NCBI RefSeq assembly: GCF_042466685.1
Contig: NZ_CP170448.1
Span: 4,464,001-4,528,000 of the forward strand
Reading direction: 5' to 3'
Length of the DNA: 64,000 nt
Source: Vreelandella sp042466685
Lineage (GTDB): Bacteria > Pseudomonadota > Gammaproteobacteria > Pseudomonadales > Halomonadaceae
Position numbers and translations under genes: made by a program
Notes under the pieces: generated by a model
Told to the model about the DNA's origin: nothing
The model's database searches: none
The model's input: only the letters and a program-made list of their open reading frames with translations
In this document: positions 50,686-59,833 of the stretch, in pieces
Position numbering within the stretch: the stretch's first letter is position 1
Layout of the letters: every line of letters begins with the position of its first letter

Positions 50686-51684
50686 TTACTGGCGCAGTAG
50701 ACCAAGCTCGCTCAGCACATCGCTGAACTGCTCTTGCTGCTGATCCAGGAAGGCGCCAAATTCTTCGCTGTCTTGGTAGGCGTCAATCCAGCCCAGTTGG
50801 TCGCTCGCTTCACGCCATGCATCGGTTTCCAACATTTCGGCGAACAGATCTTCATAGTAGGCGACTGCTTCTTCAGGCATATCAGGAGCGCCCATCACGC
50901 CGCGCCAGATATCGAAAGTGTAGTCGAAGCCCTGCTCTTGATACGTCGGTACTTCGCTCAAACCGCCGCCCAAACGCTCTTCAGAAGAGACGCCCAGCGC
51001 CCGCAGTTGGCTGCCTTCGCCCAGTTGGCCCACCGCTTCACCGGCACCGCCGACCACGGCTTCGATATGGCCGCCCATCAGGTTAGTCATAGCATCGCCA
51101 CCGCCCGAGAAGGGGATGTAGTTGACTGCCGAGGCTTCCATCCCGGCTGCTGAGGCTAAGCCTGCAATAGCGATATGATCCATGGAGCCCGGCGCACTGC
51201 CGCCGCCCACGCTCAGGTTGGGATTCTCTTTCAGCGCATTGAGCAGGTCTTCGAGGTTCTGATACTCGGAGTCCGCTGCCACCAGAATGATCGAGTAGTC
51301 GGTGTTGATCCGCGCAACCGGGGTAAAGTCGGTGTGGTCATAGCGCGAGGCGCCTGCCAGCGGCACCAGAATCATCGGCGGGCTGGTGGCAAACAGCTTA
51401 TGCGGGTTGCCGCTATCGCGAGCGATTTGCGCCCAGGCTACAGCACCGCCGCCGCCAGGTACGTTGATCGCAGCGAAGCTTTCGTCGGCCAGCTCTTCTT
51501 GCTGAATAACCCGGGACATGGTGCGAACCAGGGTATCCCAACCGCCGCCTGGGTTAGCCGGTGCGACGAATTCGATGGAGCGTTCCGGTGTCCACTCTTG
51601 CGCCTGTGCGGCGGTGCTCATGCCTGCTAAGGCAGCGATGGGAAGAGCAAATACAGATAAACGCTTGAGGGTAAGCGACGTCAT
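50686..51684 (-). CDS. tctC: Tripartite tricarboxylate transporter substrate-binding protein TctC
   Basis: A 332-residue periplasmic Bug-family receptor. The signal peptide ends near TAAQAQ. The ligand loop VAPANPGGGWDTLVRTMSRV is typical. The ATG at 51684 has GGAG nine bases upstream; a GTG at 51699 is possible but overlaps that site. First gene of tctCBA, downstream of the CitB-type regulator on the same strand, which probably activates it. Ligand likely a di- or tricarboxylate. Confidence 0.92.
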   Translation of the reverse strand: MTSLTLKRLSVFALPIAALAGMSTAAQAQEWTPERSIEFVAPANPGGGWDTLVRTMSRVIQQEELADESFAAINVPGGGGAVAWAQIARDSGNPHKLFATSPPMILVPLAGASRYDHTDFTPVARINTDYSIILVAADSEYQNLEDLLNALKENPNLSVGGGSAPGSMDHIAIAGLASAAGMEASAVNYIPFSGGGDAMTNLMGGHIEAVVGGAGEAVGQLGEGSQLRALGVSSEERLGGGLSEVPTYQEQGFDYTFDIWRGVMGAPDMPEEAVAYYEDLFAEMLETDAWREASDQLGWIDAYQDSEEFGAFLDQQQEQFSDVLSELGLLRQ

Positions 51685-51862
51685 GATGGCGTTCTCCACG
51701 TATCAGTGTTGTTGTGTGATGAGGTTGCTATGTAGCGCTTCTTATTGTGAGACTGCACGCCGCGAACGTTAGAAGACCCTGCCCCTGACCGACAAGCTTG
51801 TGCTCATAAAAGACAAAAAATTCTTTATGGGCATTTTGTTCATTTTGTTCACGCTGGCTTAA

Positions 51863-52606
51863 TTAAAGTGATTCAAGCCACTTGTGTGCCGTTTCTAACA
51901 AGCGATAGCGACGCTCAGGCCGCCCTACATCACCATAGCCCAGCTCGGCACTGACTGCCTGCTCGGCAACTAAAAACTCTAAATAGCGGCGGGCGGTTGA
52001 GCGGCTGGCGCCCATGGTGCGTGCCATCTGCATGGCGGTGAGAGAGTCGGGGGCGTCGGCCAGGGCATCAATCACCCGGCGCAGCGTCAGCCGATCAATA
52101 CCTTTGGGCAGGGCTTGAGACAACGTTTGGTTGTTAGCACGCAACGGCTCACCGGGCTTCAGGCGCGCCAACACGGAATCCAATTCATCCTGATTCATCT
52201 CGGCCCGGTTGGCCAAGGCTTCACGCTCAAGGCGAAAGCGGGTCAACATTTGCGTCATCCGCGCGGCTTCAATGGGTTTGATAAGGTAGTCGAACACCCC
52301 GCCGCGCAGCGCCTCGCTAATGGTTTCAACTTCACGGGCAGCGGTAACCATGACGATATCCACATGCACATAGTCGCGACGAATAGCCCATAGCAGCTCC
52401 AAGCCTTCAACGTCGGGAAGATAGGCGTCGAGCAAAATCAAATGGATGCTGGCGGACTGCTCCGCCATGAGAGCCTTGGCTTCACTACCGTTACGCGCCA
52501 TGCCCACTACATAAAAGCCATCGCTCTGCTCAATAAAAGCCCTGTGGATATCGGCAATGCGAAAATCGTCTTCAACGACCAAAATGCCGTACTCTCCATC
52601 AGCCAT
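51863..52606 (-). CDS. CitB/DcuR-type response regulator
   Basis: A 247-residue regulator. The N-terminal receiver domain has the acidic pair EDD, the phosphorylated Asp in LILLDAYLPDVEG, and Lys in YLIKPIEAARM. The C-terminal helix-turn-helix has LTAMQMARTMGASRSTARRY, as in CitB, DcuR and DpiA. The ATG at 52606 has GGGGAAGG upstream; the frame is open to 52711 through tandem repeats and is not used. It pairs with the kinase just upstream and likely controls tctCBA. Confidence 0.9.
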   Translation of the reverse strand: MADGEYGILVVEDDFRIADIHRAFIEQSDGFYVVGMARNGSEAKALMAEQSASIHLILLDAYLPDVEGLELLWAIRRDYVHVDIVMVTAAREVETISEALRGGVFDYLIKPIEAARMTQMLTRFRLEREALANRAEMNQDELDSVLARLKPGEPLRANNQTLSQALPKGIDRLTLRRVIDALADAPDSLTAMQMARTMGASRSTARRYLEFLVAEQAVSAELGYGDVGRPERRYRLLETAHKWLESL

Positions 52607-52631
52607 TGCCTTCCCCCTAGCCGTCGTGGTC

Positions 52632-52679
52632 ACTGTTTTTAAGATTGTTTTTGAGACTGTTTTTAAGGCTGCTTTTGGC
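52632..52679. repeat. Four 12-base tandem units at the kinase/regulator junction
   Basis: Units ACTGTTTTTAAG, ATTGTTTTTGAG, ACTGTTTTTAAG and GCTGCTTTTGGC at 52632-52679 span the stop of the kinase gene and the leader of the regulator. Confidence 0.75.
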
Positions 52680-54366
52680 ACAGCGAGCGGTCTAAGACCG
52701 CGATAAAGCATGCGCCGCCCAGCTCACTCTCTTCCAGGGTCACGGCTCCGCCGTGCTGGCGGCAGAGCCTGGCCACCAGCGCCAGGCCAATGCCCTGGTG
52801 TTTGCCCGTCTTGGTCGAAAAGCCTTCCTGGAAAATCGTCTCGGCGAACTGGGCAGGTACTCCGGGCCCGTTGTCCTCCACTTCGATCAACAGCTGCTCG
52901 CCTAAATCAGTAAAAAACAGGCGTACTTTGGGCGCTTTACTCGGCCCATTCAGCGCTGCGTGGCAGGCGTTGTCCAGCAAGTTACCCACTACGCTCATCA
53001 TCACTTCTTGACCGGTCGGCGTTAGTGGACAGGAGAGTGAGCTCTGCTCATCAATTTCCAGCGCCACGCCCAGTTCCCGCGCGCGGGTCAGTTTACCCAG
53101 TAGCGTACCGCTAAGCACGGCGTCGGCCACGTTGCGTATTAAAAAGCTCATCTGCGCCTGTGCACGCTCGGTCTCCTGATGGATCAGCGCCAAGGCCTCC
53201 TCGATACGCTCTAACTGCAGCAACCCAGAGATGGTGTAGAGCTTATTGGAGAACTCGTGGGCCTGGGCGCGCAGCATATCCACGTCACGGCTGGCTTGGG
53301 TCAGCGCATGGGAGAGATCGACGATCTCGCGACGGCTGCGGAAAGTGGCCACCGCCCCCTCAATCTCGCCTTCGTGCAGTATCGGCACGCGGTTGACCAC
53401 CACCGGGTGATCGCCCAACCACATCTCCTGGTCGAACTCCTGCTCGCCGCGCCGGAGCACCTCGAGAAGTCGCGAATTAGGCACGATCTCTCGGATGGGC
53501 TGCCCTAGCAGCACATGCTCATCGTCCAAGTTGAGAAAGCGCCGCGCCTGCTGATTCACCAGGGTAATATGCCCTTCGCGGTTAACCGCCAGGATGCCCT
53601 CGTGGATCGACTGTAAAATGGCCTCTTTCTCCATGGCCAAGCGGGCTATTTCGTAGGGTTCCAGGCCTAAAATGACCTTTTTGAGGTGCTGCGATAACCA
53701 GTAGGCACCGGCAAAGCCGAGACAGATCATCAGCGCCACCAGCATCCAGCCAAAGCTGTTATAGCGCGCGACGTCCATGGCCACACGATCCATCATAAAG
53801 CCTACGGACACCAGGCCGATGATATTGCCCTCTTCGTCCCAGATAGGCGCTTTGCCACGAATGGCGGTACCCAATGACCCGGTCGCCTCAGAGACATAAA
53901 ACTGGCCATGGATCAGCGCCTGATCATTATCGCCCCCCACCATTGGCTGACCAATCCGCTCCGGCAGAGGGTGGGAGTAGCGAATACTTCGCGCGTTGCC
54001 CACGACAACATAGCGCGCCCCTGTTTCATGGCGAACGCGCTCCGCCAGGGGCTGAATAATGAAAGAGGGGTCGGGGATCGCAAAGGCATTGATTATTTGC
54101 GGCATCGAGGCCACCGTTTTGGCCACCGCCAGTGCTCGCTCACCCATCTGCTGGCTAATAATTTCCGCCTTACGGTGATTGAGATACGTACCCTGTGCCA
54201 GTAGCATGCCTGCCAGCAGCAACCCGACTAACAGCATTACCTGCAGGCGAAAACTGCGTTTGTACCAGCTGCGCCTTGCGCGGGTGCGTCGCCAGCGCTG
54301 CAGGTCGGCTAACGTTCGGGGGCGAGAAGCGCTCATAAGTAGACTCGAAATGCGTGACCGCACCAT
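52663..54366 (-). CDS. CitA/DcuS-type sensor histidine kinase
   Basis: A 567-residue membrane kinase. Membrane segment 1 (about 43-60), a periplasmic PAS/Cache sensor (to about 195) typical of carboxylate sensors (IRYSHPLPERIGQP), and segment 2 (about 205-225) are followed by a cytoplasmic PAS, the H box RAQAHEFSNKLYTISGLLQL with the phosphorylated His, the N box NLLDNACHAA, and ATP motifs DNGPGVP and GIGLALV. It likely senses citrate or another carboxylate and signals to the next gene. The start is uncertain (54366 or 54336). Confidence 0.9.
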   Translation of the reverse strand: MVRSRISSLLMSASRPRTLADLQRWRRTRARRSWYKRSFRLQVMLLVGLLLAGMLLAQGTYLNHRKAEIISQQMGERALAVAKTVASMPQIINAFAIPDPSFIIQPLAERVRHETGARYVVVGNARSIRYSHPLPERIGQPMVGGDNDQALIHGQFYVSEATGSLGTAIRGKAPIWDEEGNIIGLVSVGFMMDRVAMDVARYNSFGWMLVALMICLGFAGAYWLSQHLKKVILGLEPYEIARLAMEKEAILQSIHEGILAVNREGHITLVNQQARRFLNLDDEHVLLGQPIREIVPNSRLLEVLRRGEQEFDQEMWLGDHPVVVNRVPILHEGEIEGAVATFRSRREIVDLSHALTQASRDVDMLRAQAHEFSNKLYTISGLLQLERIEEALALIHQETERAQAQMSFLIRNVADAVLSGTLLGKLTRARELGVALEIDEQSSLSCPLTPTGQEVMMSVVGNLLDNACHAALNGPSKAPKVRLFFTDLGEQLLIEVEDNGPGVPAQFAETIFQEGFSTKTGKHQGIGLALVARLCRQHGGAVTLEESELGGACFIAVLDRSLCQKQP

Positions 54367-54460
54367 TATGGCACGCGCTAACCAACGGCGTAATTGCCGT
54401 CACCCTAAAGTCATCGTTCGCTGATATAATGGCGTAATGCCGAAACCAAGGAGGGATGTT

Positions 54461-55207
54461 GTGGCGATCGTTCGATGGATGCTCTTGCTGGCCTGCTGGC
54501 CCCTGTGGTTAACCGCGGCGTATGCCAACCCGTTTTATGGCCCTCCCCCTCCGCCTGATGATGCCCCGGTGTTTAGTGGCGATGCTGAGCTGGGTTTTAC
54601 CCACCTTTCAGGCAACACCAACAGCCAGACGCTGATTGGTAAAACGCTACTGACCTGGCTAACCGGCAACTTCACCTACTCGCTGCGTGGAGAAGTGCGT
54701 AACGTTACCAAGGATGACGAGACCAGTGCCGAGCAGTACCTGGTGTCGGGACGCGAACGCTATGAACTGGATGGTCCGCACTATCTCTTTGGCTTTGCCC
54801 GCTGGGAGAAGGATCGTTTTGCCGGTTACGATCAGCAGCTCTCCGCGATTGGCGGCTACGGGCGCCAGATCCTGGAGAACGACACCCATACGCTGTCGCT
54901 GGAAGCGGGCCCGGGTTATCGTCATGACCGGCTGCGCGAGTACGATGATGAACGCTTAATGGTGACTTACACCGCGCTGGACTATCGCTGGGGGTTTTCG
55001 GACTACGCCGATATTCAGCAGGAAATGTCGGTGGAGTATACCGACCAAAACACCACCTCTCGGTCGCTGACAGCGCTTACAGCACGGCTCAACTCAAAGC
55101 TATCGCTGCGCTTATCTCACGAAATCAAGCACAACTCACAGCCACCTGACGACACCAATGTGCGCACCGATACGACCACCAGCGCGTCTTTGCTCTACCG
55201 TTGGTAA
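54461..55207 (+). CDS. DUF481 family outer membrane protein
   Basis: A 248-residue protein from the GTG at 54461, chosen for the strong AAGGAGG six bases upstream; an in-frame ATG at 54437 has no such site. A signal peptide (LLLACWPLWLTAAYA) is followed by a proline-rich linker and a DUF481 beta-barrel (GDAELGFTHLSGNTNSQTL at the start, SLLYRW with a terminal aromatic residue). The family resembles E. coli YdiY; function unknown, related to salt-induced outer membrane proteins. Divergent from the kinase gene. Confidence 0.85.
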   Translation: MAIVRWMLLLACWPLWLTAAYANPFYGPPPPPDDAPVFSGDAELGFTHLSGNTNSQTLIGKTLLTWLTGNFTYSLRGEVRNVTKDDETSAEQYLVSGRERYELDGPHYLFGFARWEKDRFAGYDQQLSAIGGYGRQILENDTHTLSLEAGPGYRHDRLREYDDERLMVTYTALDYRWGFSDYADIQQEMSVEYTDQNTTSRSLTALTARLNSKLSLRLSHEIKHNSQPPDDTNVRTDTTTSASLLYRW

Positions 55208-55220
55208 GTCCCCTATTGGC

Positions 55221-55991
55221 TTAGCGATTCTGCCCCCGGTGCGCCCACCCGGTCATGCGTTTCTCCAGTTGCGCAAACAGTTCGTACATCACCATGGCCA
55301 TGGCGCTGATCACCAGCAGCCCCGCAAAGACCAGCCCCATACGCATTTGCGAACCGGCACTCATCATCAGGTAGCCAATACCCTGATTGGAGGCGACGGT
55401 TTCTGACACCACCGTGCCCACGAACGCCAGGGTAATGGCGACCTTCAGTGAGGCAAAGAAGTAGGGCAGCGAGCGCGGCAGGCCTACTTTTAACAACACA
55501 TCCATACGCCGCGCGCCCAGCACACGTAGTACGTCTTCCATCTCAGGCTCCAGCGTGGCTAAACCGGTCGCCACGTTGACCACAATGGGGAAAAAGCAGA
55601 TCAAAAAGGCGGTGAGAATAGCCGGCACTGAACCGATCCCAAACCAGACAACCAGGATGGGCACAAAAGCCACTTTGGGGATGGCATTAAAGCCCACCAG
55701 CAGCGGGTAGCAGGCGTTATACAGAAAGCGCGAAGAGCCGATAATAAAGCCCAACACCAGCCCCACGGCAACCCCCAGGCCAAAGCCAATCAGCGTTGTC
55801 CAGAAGGTTTGCCAGGAGTGCATGGCGATAGGCCCGGAATAGGTCACCAACGCCCGAGCCGTCTCCAAGGCACTAGGGAAGATAAAGCTGGGCACATCAA
55901 ACACCCGCACCGTGACTTCCCAGATAATGATCAGAGCGACCACGGCGATCCACGGCGCCAGCCGTTCAATTAAGGGATTATTTTTTGACAT
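55221..55991 (-). CDS. ABC transporter permease (SsuC/ThiX/TauC type)
   Basis: A 256-residue permease with about six membrane segments. The cytoplasmic EAA-type loop reads LEPEMEDVLRVLGARRMDVLLKVGLP, followed by ALPYFFASLK-like sequence. The ATG at 55991 (MSKNNPLIERL) is chosen; the frame opens at 56006. It forms an importer with the next two genes upstream. Such systems import taurine, sulfonates, nitrate or pyrimidine precursors; the substrate cannot be assigned. Confidence 0.88.
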   Translation of the reverse strand: MSKNNPLIERLAPWIAVVALIIIWEVTVRVFDVPSFIFPSALETARALVTYSGPIAMHSWQTFWTTLIGFGLGVAVGLVLGFIIGSSRFLYNACYPLLVGFNAIPKVAFVPILVVWFGIGSVPAILTAFLICFFPIVVNVATGLATLEPEMEDVLRVLGARRMDVLLKVGLPRSLPYFFASLKVAITLAFVGTVVSETVASNQGIGYLMMSAGSQMRMGLVFAGLLVISAMAMVMYELFAQLEKRMTGWAHRGQNR

Positions 55992-56005
55992 GAGCGCGCC
56001 TTTCA

Positions 56006-56788
56006 TTAAGTACTGCGTACTTCACCAATCTGAGCACGCAGTGCCTGCACCAGATCAATAAAGGGTTTTTCATAAGTGGTTTCCAGCGCACGAGGGCGCG
56101 CCATTTCGATGGAACGCCGCTCAATTACCCGGCCGGGACGACGACTCATGATATAAACCGTATCCGCCAGAAACGCTGCCTCGCGCAGGTCGTGGGTCAC
56201 CAGTACTACCGTAAAGCGTTGCGCTTCCCATAGGTCGCGAAGCACGCACCACAACTCTTCGCGGGTAAAGGCATCCAGCGCTCCGAACGGCTCATCCAGC
56301 ATTAGCAAACGCGGCTGGTGAATCAGCGCCCGGCAGATCGAGGCCCGCTGCTGCATACCGCCGGAAAGCTGCCATGGGTATTGGTCTTCGTAGCCGTCCA
56401 GCCCCACGGTCTTGAGCAACTTGCGCGCCCAGCCGACAAACTCTTCACGCCGTTTACGAAACTGATGGCGGTAAGGTTTGACGATCTCCAGCGGCAGCAG
56501 GACGTTATCCAACGTAGTGCGCCAGGGCAGCAGGTTGGCGTTTTGAAACGCCATACCTGAGATTTTCAGTGGCCCGGTCACTGGCTCTCCATCCACACGT
56601 ACGGCACCAGTGGTGGGCGCATGCAAACCGGTGCAGAGCTTCATAAAGGTCGACTTACCGCAGCCGGACGGCCCTACGAACGCGACGAACTCGCCTTCAT
56701 GGATACTCAGGTTGATATCTTCAATGGCGTTGCCCGACCCATCGTAGGCCAGGCTCACGTCATCAAAAGTGACAAAGGCTGCCGACAT
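56006..56788 (-). CDS. ABC transporter ATP-binding protein (SsuB/TauB type)
   Basis: A 260-residue ATPase. Walker A is GPSGCGKSTFMKLCTGL, the signature LSGGMQQRASICRAL, Walker B LLMLDEPFGALD, and the switch His VLVTHDLREAAFLAD. It lies two bases after the binding-protein gene and abuts the permease gene. Confidence 0.93.
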   Translation of the reverse strand: MSAAFVTFDDVSLAYDGSGNAIEDINLSIHEGEFVAFVGPSGCGKSTFMKLCTGLHAPTTGAVRVDGEPVTGPLKISGMAFQNANLLPWRTTLDNVLLPLEIVKPYRHQFRKRREEFVGWARKLLKTVGLDGYEDQYPWQLSGGMQQRASICRALIHQPRLLMLDEPFGALDAFTREELWCVLRDLWEAQRFTVVLVTHDLREAAFLADTVYIMSRRPGRVIERRSIEMARPRALETTYEKPFIDLVQALRAQIGEVRST

Positions 56789-56790
56789 GC

Positions 56791-57894
56791 TTATTCACCC
56801 TCTGCCGAAAACAGCCTGCGCTCTTCCTGAGTAGGTAAGTAGCTTGAGTTAAACACCTGATCTGGCGAAGGCACAGAGGGCAAGTCATAGGCGTCGGCGA
56901 CCAGTTGAATGGCTTGAGCCAAACGCGCTTCATCTACGCCGCCTACGCCATGCTCACGGGCATCGGGGGTATCCACCACGCTATCCAGTGCCAGTTTCAA
57001 GCGCCGGGTCTCCATCTCCACATCGATCAGACCGTCACGGTTTTTAACATACTCAATAGCGGCCTCGGGGTCGGCAATGGTGTCGCCGAGAGCACGGTTG
57101 AAGGCGCGCAGAAAGCCCTTCACGGCTTCTGGATTAGCTTCGGCGAATGCTTCGCTGGCGATGATGGCGTTGCCGTATAACGGCACGCCGTAGTCGGGGA
57201 ATGGCATAATGGTCAGCTCCTCTTCACTCATGCCGCGCTCCTCAAGATTGAGCAGGCTGGTGAAGTAGAAGCCGGTGATCGCATCCACATCGCCCCGGGT
57301 TAACAGCGTTTCACGCAGGGTGGGGTCGACGTTTTGCCACTCCACCGCGTCGGCGTCCAGATCATTGGCAGCGGCAAACACGCCCCAGGCACGGTAGCCG
57401 GTATCAAAGGTGGGGGCGGCGATGGTTTTACCGGCCAAATCCGCCGGGTTCTCGATCCCGCGGTCTTTGCGGCCAAACACTGCCGCGGGGGTGCCATCGT
57501 AGACGATATAGACGCCCTGAATGCCGGGCCCATCGGGGTTTTCAGCGAGAAACTCGACCAGCGCATTAAGATCGCCAAAGCCCATTTCATAGGCCCCGGA
57601 TGCCACCCGGTTAATTGCCCCTGCGGAACCACTGCCAGAGTCAATCTGAACGTCTAGCCCCTCTTCGGCAAAGTAGCCCTTCTCAGCGGCCATTAAAAAT
57701 GGTGCGGAGGGGCCCTCAAAGCGCCAGTCCAGTTGAAAGCGTATCTGGGTGTCGTCGGCATGGCTGACAGCCGGTAGTAAGACCCATGCTGCCGCGCAGC
57801 CAGTGAGCAGTCGCGCAGGAGAGAAAACTGTAGAAAAACCGGGAATTGCAGTAAGGGAGCGTAGTGTCGAAGCGGGCGTCATCATGGTCAGCAT
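56791..57894 (-). CDS. NMT1/THI5-type ABC transporter substrate-binding protein
   Basis: A 367-residue periplasmic protein of the NMT1/SsuA class. The signal peptide ends near AVSHA. The mature part has RFQLDWRFEGPSAPFLMAAE and KGYFAEEGLDVQIDSGSGS, the fold start used by hydroxymethylpyrimidine-, sulfonate- and hydantoin-type receptors. No TPP riboswitch is seen upstream, so a thiamine role is not supported. First gene of the three-gene operon. A TTGTATACAA palindrome touches the start. Confidence 0.87.
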   Translation of the reverse strand: MLTMMTPASTLRSLTAIPGFSTVFSPARLLTGCAAAWVLLPAVSHADDTQIRFQLDWRFEGPSAPFLMAAEKGYFAEEGLDVQIDSGSGSAGAINRVASGAYEMGFGDLNALVEFLAENPDGPGIQGVYIVYDGTPAAVFGRKDRGIENPADLAGKTIAAPTFDTGYRAWGVFAAANDLDADAVEWQNVDPTLRETLLTRGDVDAITGFYFTSLLNLEERGMSEEELTIMPFPDYGVPLYGNAIIASEAFAEANPEAVKGFLRAFNRALGDTIADPEAAIEYVKNRDGLIDVEMETRRLKLALDSVVDTPDAREHGVGGVDEARLAQAIQLVADAYDLPSVPSPDQVFNSSYLPTQEERRLFSAEGE

Positions 57895-58052
57895 ACCTTG
57901 TATACAAAATATGCTTTAGCATGCAGCAATGCTGCCATTTTTAATTTTTTATTGTCTTATCAATTTATTAGACAACTTCTAAGCTCTCGACGCCGGCCAC
58001 ATTTCGCTATGATGGTGCATTTGCACCCGGCAGCGCACCAAGATAAATCATG

Positions 58053-58082
58053 TTAGACGTTAGTCTAAATTGGCGGTATACT
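58053..58082 (+). promoter_or_regulatory. Promoter-like element with overlapping palindrome before the BCCT gene
   Basis: TATACT at 58077-58082 fits a -10 box. The palindrome TTAGAC-GTTA-GTCTAA (58053-58068) covers the expected -35 position, suggesting an operator. Transcription would begin near 58089. Confidence 0.4.
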
Positions 58083-58102
58083 ATGTTCAGTTTCCTGTCC
58101 TT

Positions 58103-58132
58103 GCGCCATTCATTGAATGGCGCTTTTTTTTA
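58103..58132 (+). terminator. Leader terminator upstream of the BCCT gene
   Basis: Stem GCGCCATTC (58103-58111) with GAATGGCGC (58115-58123) and a three-base loop, followed by eight T. It lies about 110 bases before the BCCT start and downstream of the proposed promoter, so it could act as an attenuator or end a short leader RNA. Confidence 0.75.
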
Positions 58133-58241
58133 TCTGTTATTTGGCATGCTAATCAGCACTACTTAATCAGCACTGCGCCGCTTAACAAAAGGCGTTGATA
58201 GGCTGCTGTTTTGCCAGCCCTGCCCCTACAAGGTATTCACC

Positions 58242-59810
58242 ATGAATCACCCCGCCCCTAACGGCGAAGCCCCTAACGTTAACGGTTCTGGGCGGCTTTC
58301 GCTCGGCGATCCTGTCGTTTTAATCTTGAGCATCGGCTTTATCGTCGCTTTCCTTGCACTATCGCTTTATGACGTAACGCTGGTAGCTGACTCTATCAGC
58401 AAAGGCTTCGCTTGGACGGCATTAGCCTTGGGTAGTTACTTCCAGCTACTTCTACTACTCACTTTCTTTATCGCGATGGGATTGGCGGTCACACCTGCCG
58501 CCAAAGCCAAAATTGGCAATTTAGATGCACCAGAAATGAGCACGTTTAAGTGGCTCTCGATTATTTTGTGTACATTACTTGCGGGCGGCGGGGTATTTTT
58601 TGCTGCCGGAGAGCCGATTTACCATTTTATTGTCACGCCGCCCGCTTTTAGTAGCGAAGCGGGCACCCCGGAAGCCGTTCCTAACGCCTTGGCGCAGTCG
58701 TTTACGCACTGGGGGTTTATTGGCTGGGCGGTATTGGGGTCGCTCACCGCTATTGTGCTTGCCCATGCTCACTATGTGAAAGGCCAGCCGTTACAACCAC
58801 GCACCCTGCTCTATCCGCTATTGGGAGAGCGGCTGATGCGCGGCCCCCTGGGTGGAATTATTGATGCCTGCTGTGTCATCGCGGTTGTCGCTGGCACAGT
58901 CGGCCCTATTGGTTTTTTAGCGACACAGGTCAGTTTTGGCCTGCATGAAGTATTGGGCTTACCCAACAGCTACACCAGTAAACTGGTCATATTAGCGGTG
59001 TTAGCCAGTATGTACGTGCTTTCGGCCATGAGCGGCGTCCACAAAGGCATGCAGTTGCTTAGCCGTTTCAATGTGTTCCTGGCGCTCGCAGTGGGAGCCG
59101 TCATTATGGTGTTTGGCCCTACTCTATTTTTGTTCAATAGCTATCTTTCAAGTATGGGGGTCTATATTAGTGACTTCTTACCTATGGCAACCACCACAGC
59201 AGAAACCGCTCCTGCATCGTGGATGCAGTGGTGGACGGTCTTCTTCTTCGCTTGGTTTATCGGTTTTGGCCCACTGGTAGCGATTTTTGTAGCGCGGATT
59301 TCCCGCGGCCGCAGCATTCGCGAGATGATCGTCGCCGTGGCCGTTCTCGCTCCCATTGCGACCACTGTATGGTTTACCCTGCTTGGTGGCTCAGGTATCT
59401 ACTTCCAAATGACGGGCGCTATTGAGCTAAGCGAGGCGCTGAATAATTTCCAGTTTGACGTCGCCACCTTGACGGTTGCCCAGGCACTACCGGGCGGCGC
59501 CTGGATGACGCTAGCTATTTTAGTGCTAACAACGATATTCGTCGCCACCACCGGTGACTCGATGAGCTACGCCATTGCGGTTGTGGGGGCTGGGCACGAC
59601 GATCCAAGCCCTTATATACGCGCCTTCTGGGGAATCGCCATGGCGATTATGGCCGCCGTACTTTTATATATGGGCGCTGGCCAAATCTCGGCCCTTCAAC
59701 AATTTATTGTGATAACCGCTATCCCGGTGTCGTTCATTCTATTGCCCTCGCTTTGGGATGGCCCCAAGGCAGCCTACGCCATGGCTCGGGAACAGGGCAT
59801 TATTGACTAA
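58242..59810 (+). CDS. BCCT family transporter
   Basis: A 522-residue carrier of the betaine/carnitine/choline family with 12 predicted membrane segments. The conserved membrane segment 8 reads WMQWWTVFFFAWFIGFGPLV and supplies the aromatic box for trimethylammonium or dimethylsulfonium groups. ARISRGRSIREMI follows. The N-terminal tail is short and the C-terminal tail has only a few residues, unlike osmosensing BetP, so osmotic activation by a long tail is unlikely. Glycine betaine, choline or DMSP are possible substrates. Confidence 0.9.
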   Translation: MNHPAPNGEAPNVNGSGRLSLGDPVVLILSIGFIVAFLALSLYDVTLVADSISKGFAWTALALGSYFQLLLLLTFFIAMGLAVTPAAKAKIGNLDAPEMSTFKWLSIILCTLLAGGGVFFAAGEPIYHFIVTPPAFSSEAGTPEAVPNALAQSFTHWGFIGWAVLGSLTAIVLAHAHYVKGQPLQPRTLLYPLLGERLMRGPLGGIIDACCVIAVVAGTVGPIGFLATQVSFGLHEVLGLPNSYTSKLVILAVLASMYVLSAMSGVHKGMQLLSRFNVFLALAVGAVIMVFGPTLFLFNSYLSSMGVYISDFLPMATTTAETAPASWMQWWTVFFFAWFIGFGPLVAIFVARISRGRSIREMIVAVAVLAPIATTVWFTLLGGSGIYFQMTGAIELSEALNNFQFDVATLTVAQALPGGAWMTLAILVLTTIFVATTGDSMSYAIAVVGAGHDDPSPYIRAFWGIAMAIMAAVLLYMGAGQISALQQFIVITAIPVSFILLPSLWDGPKAAYAMAREQGIID

Positions 59811-59833
59811 AACAGCACGCTACGGCTCTGGCC

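Larger units (their letters stand above)
57895..58241. other. Divergent control region between the ABC importer and the BCCT carrier
   Basis: It contains the palindrome TTGTATACAA (57898-57907, GntR-type half-site pattern), an AT-rich stretch with TTGTCT/AGACAA (about 57952-57975), the palindrome TTAGAC-GTTA-GTCTAA (58053-58068), a -10-like TATACT (58077-58082) and a terminator (58103-58132). No gene. Confidence 0.5.

Noticed and set aside
57895..58241. TPP riboswitch for the NMT1-type importer
   Set aside because: No thi-box elements were found, so a thiamine-precursor role was not assigned.
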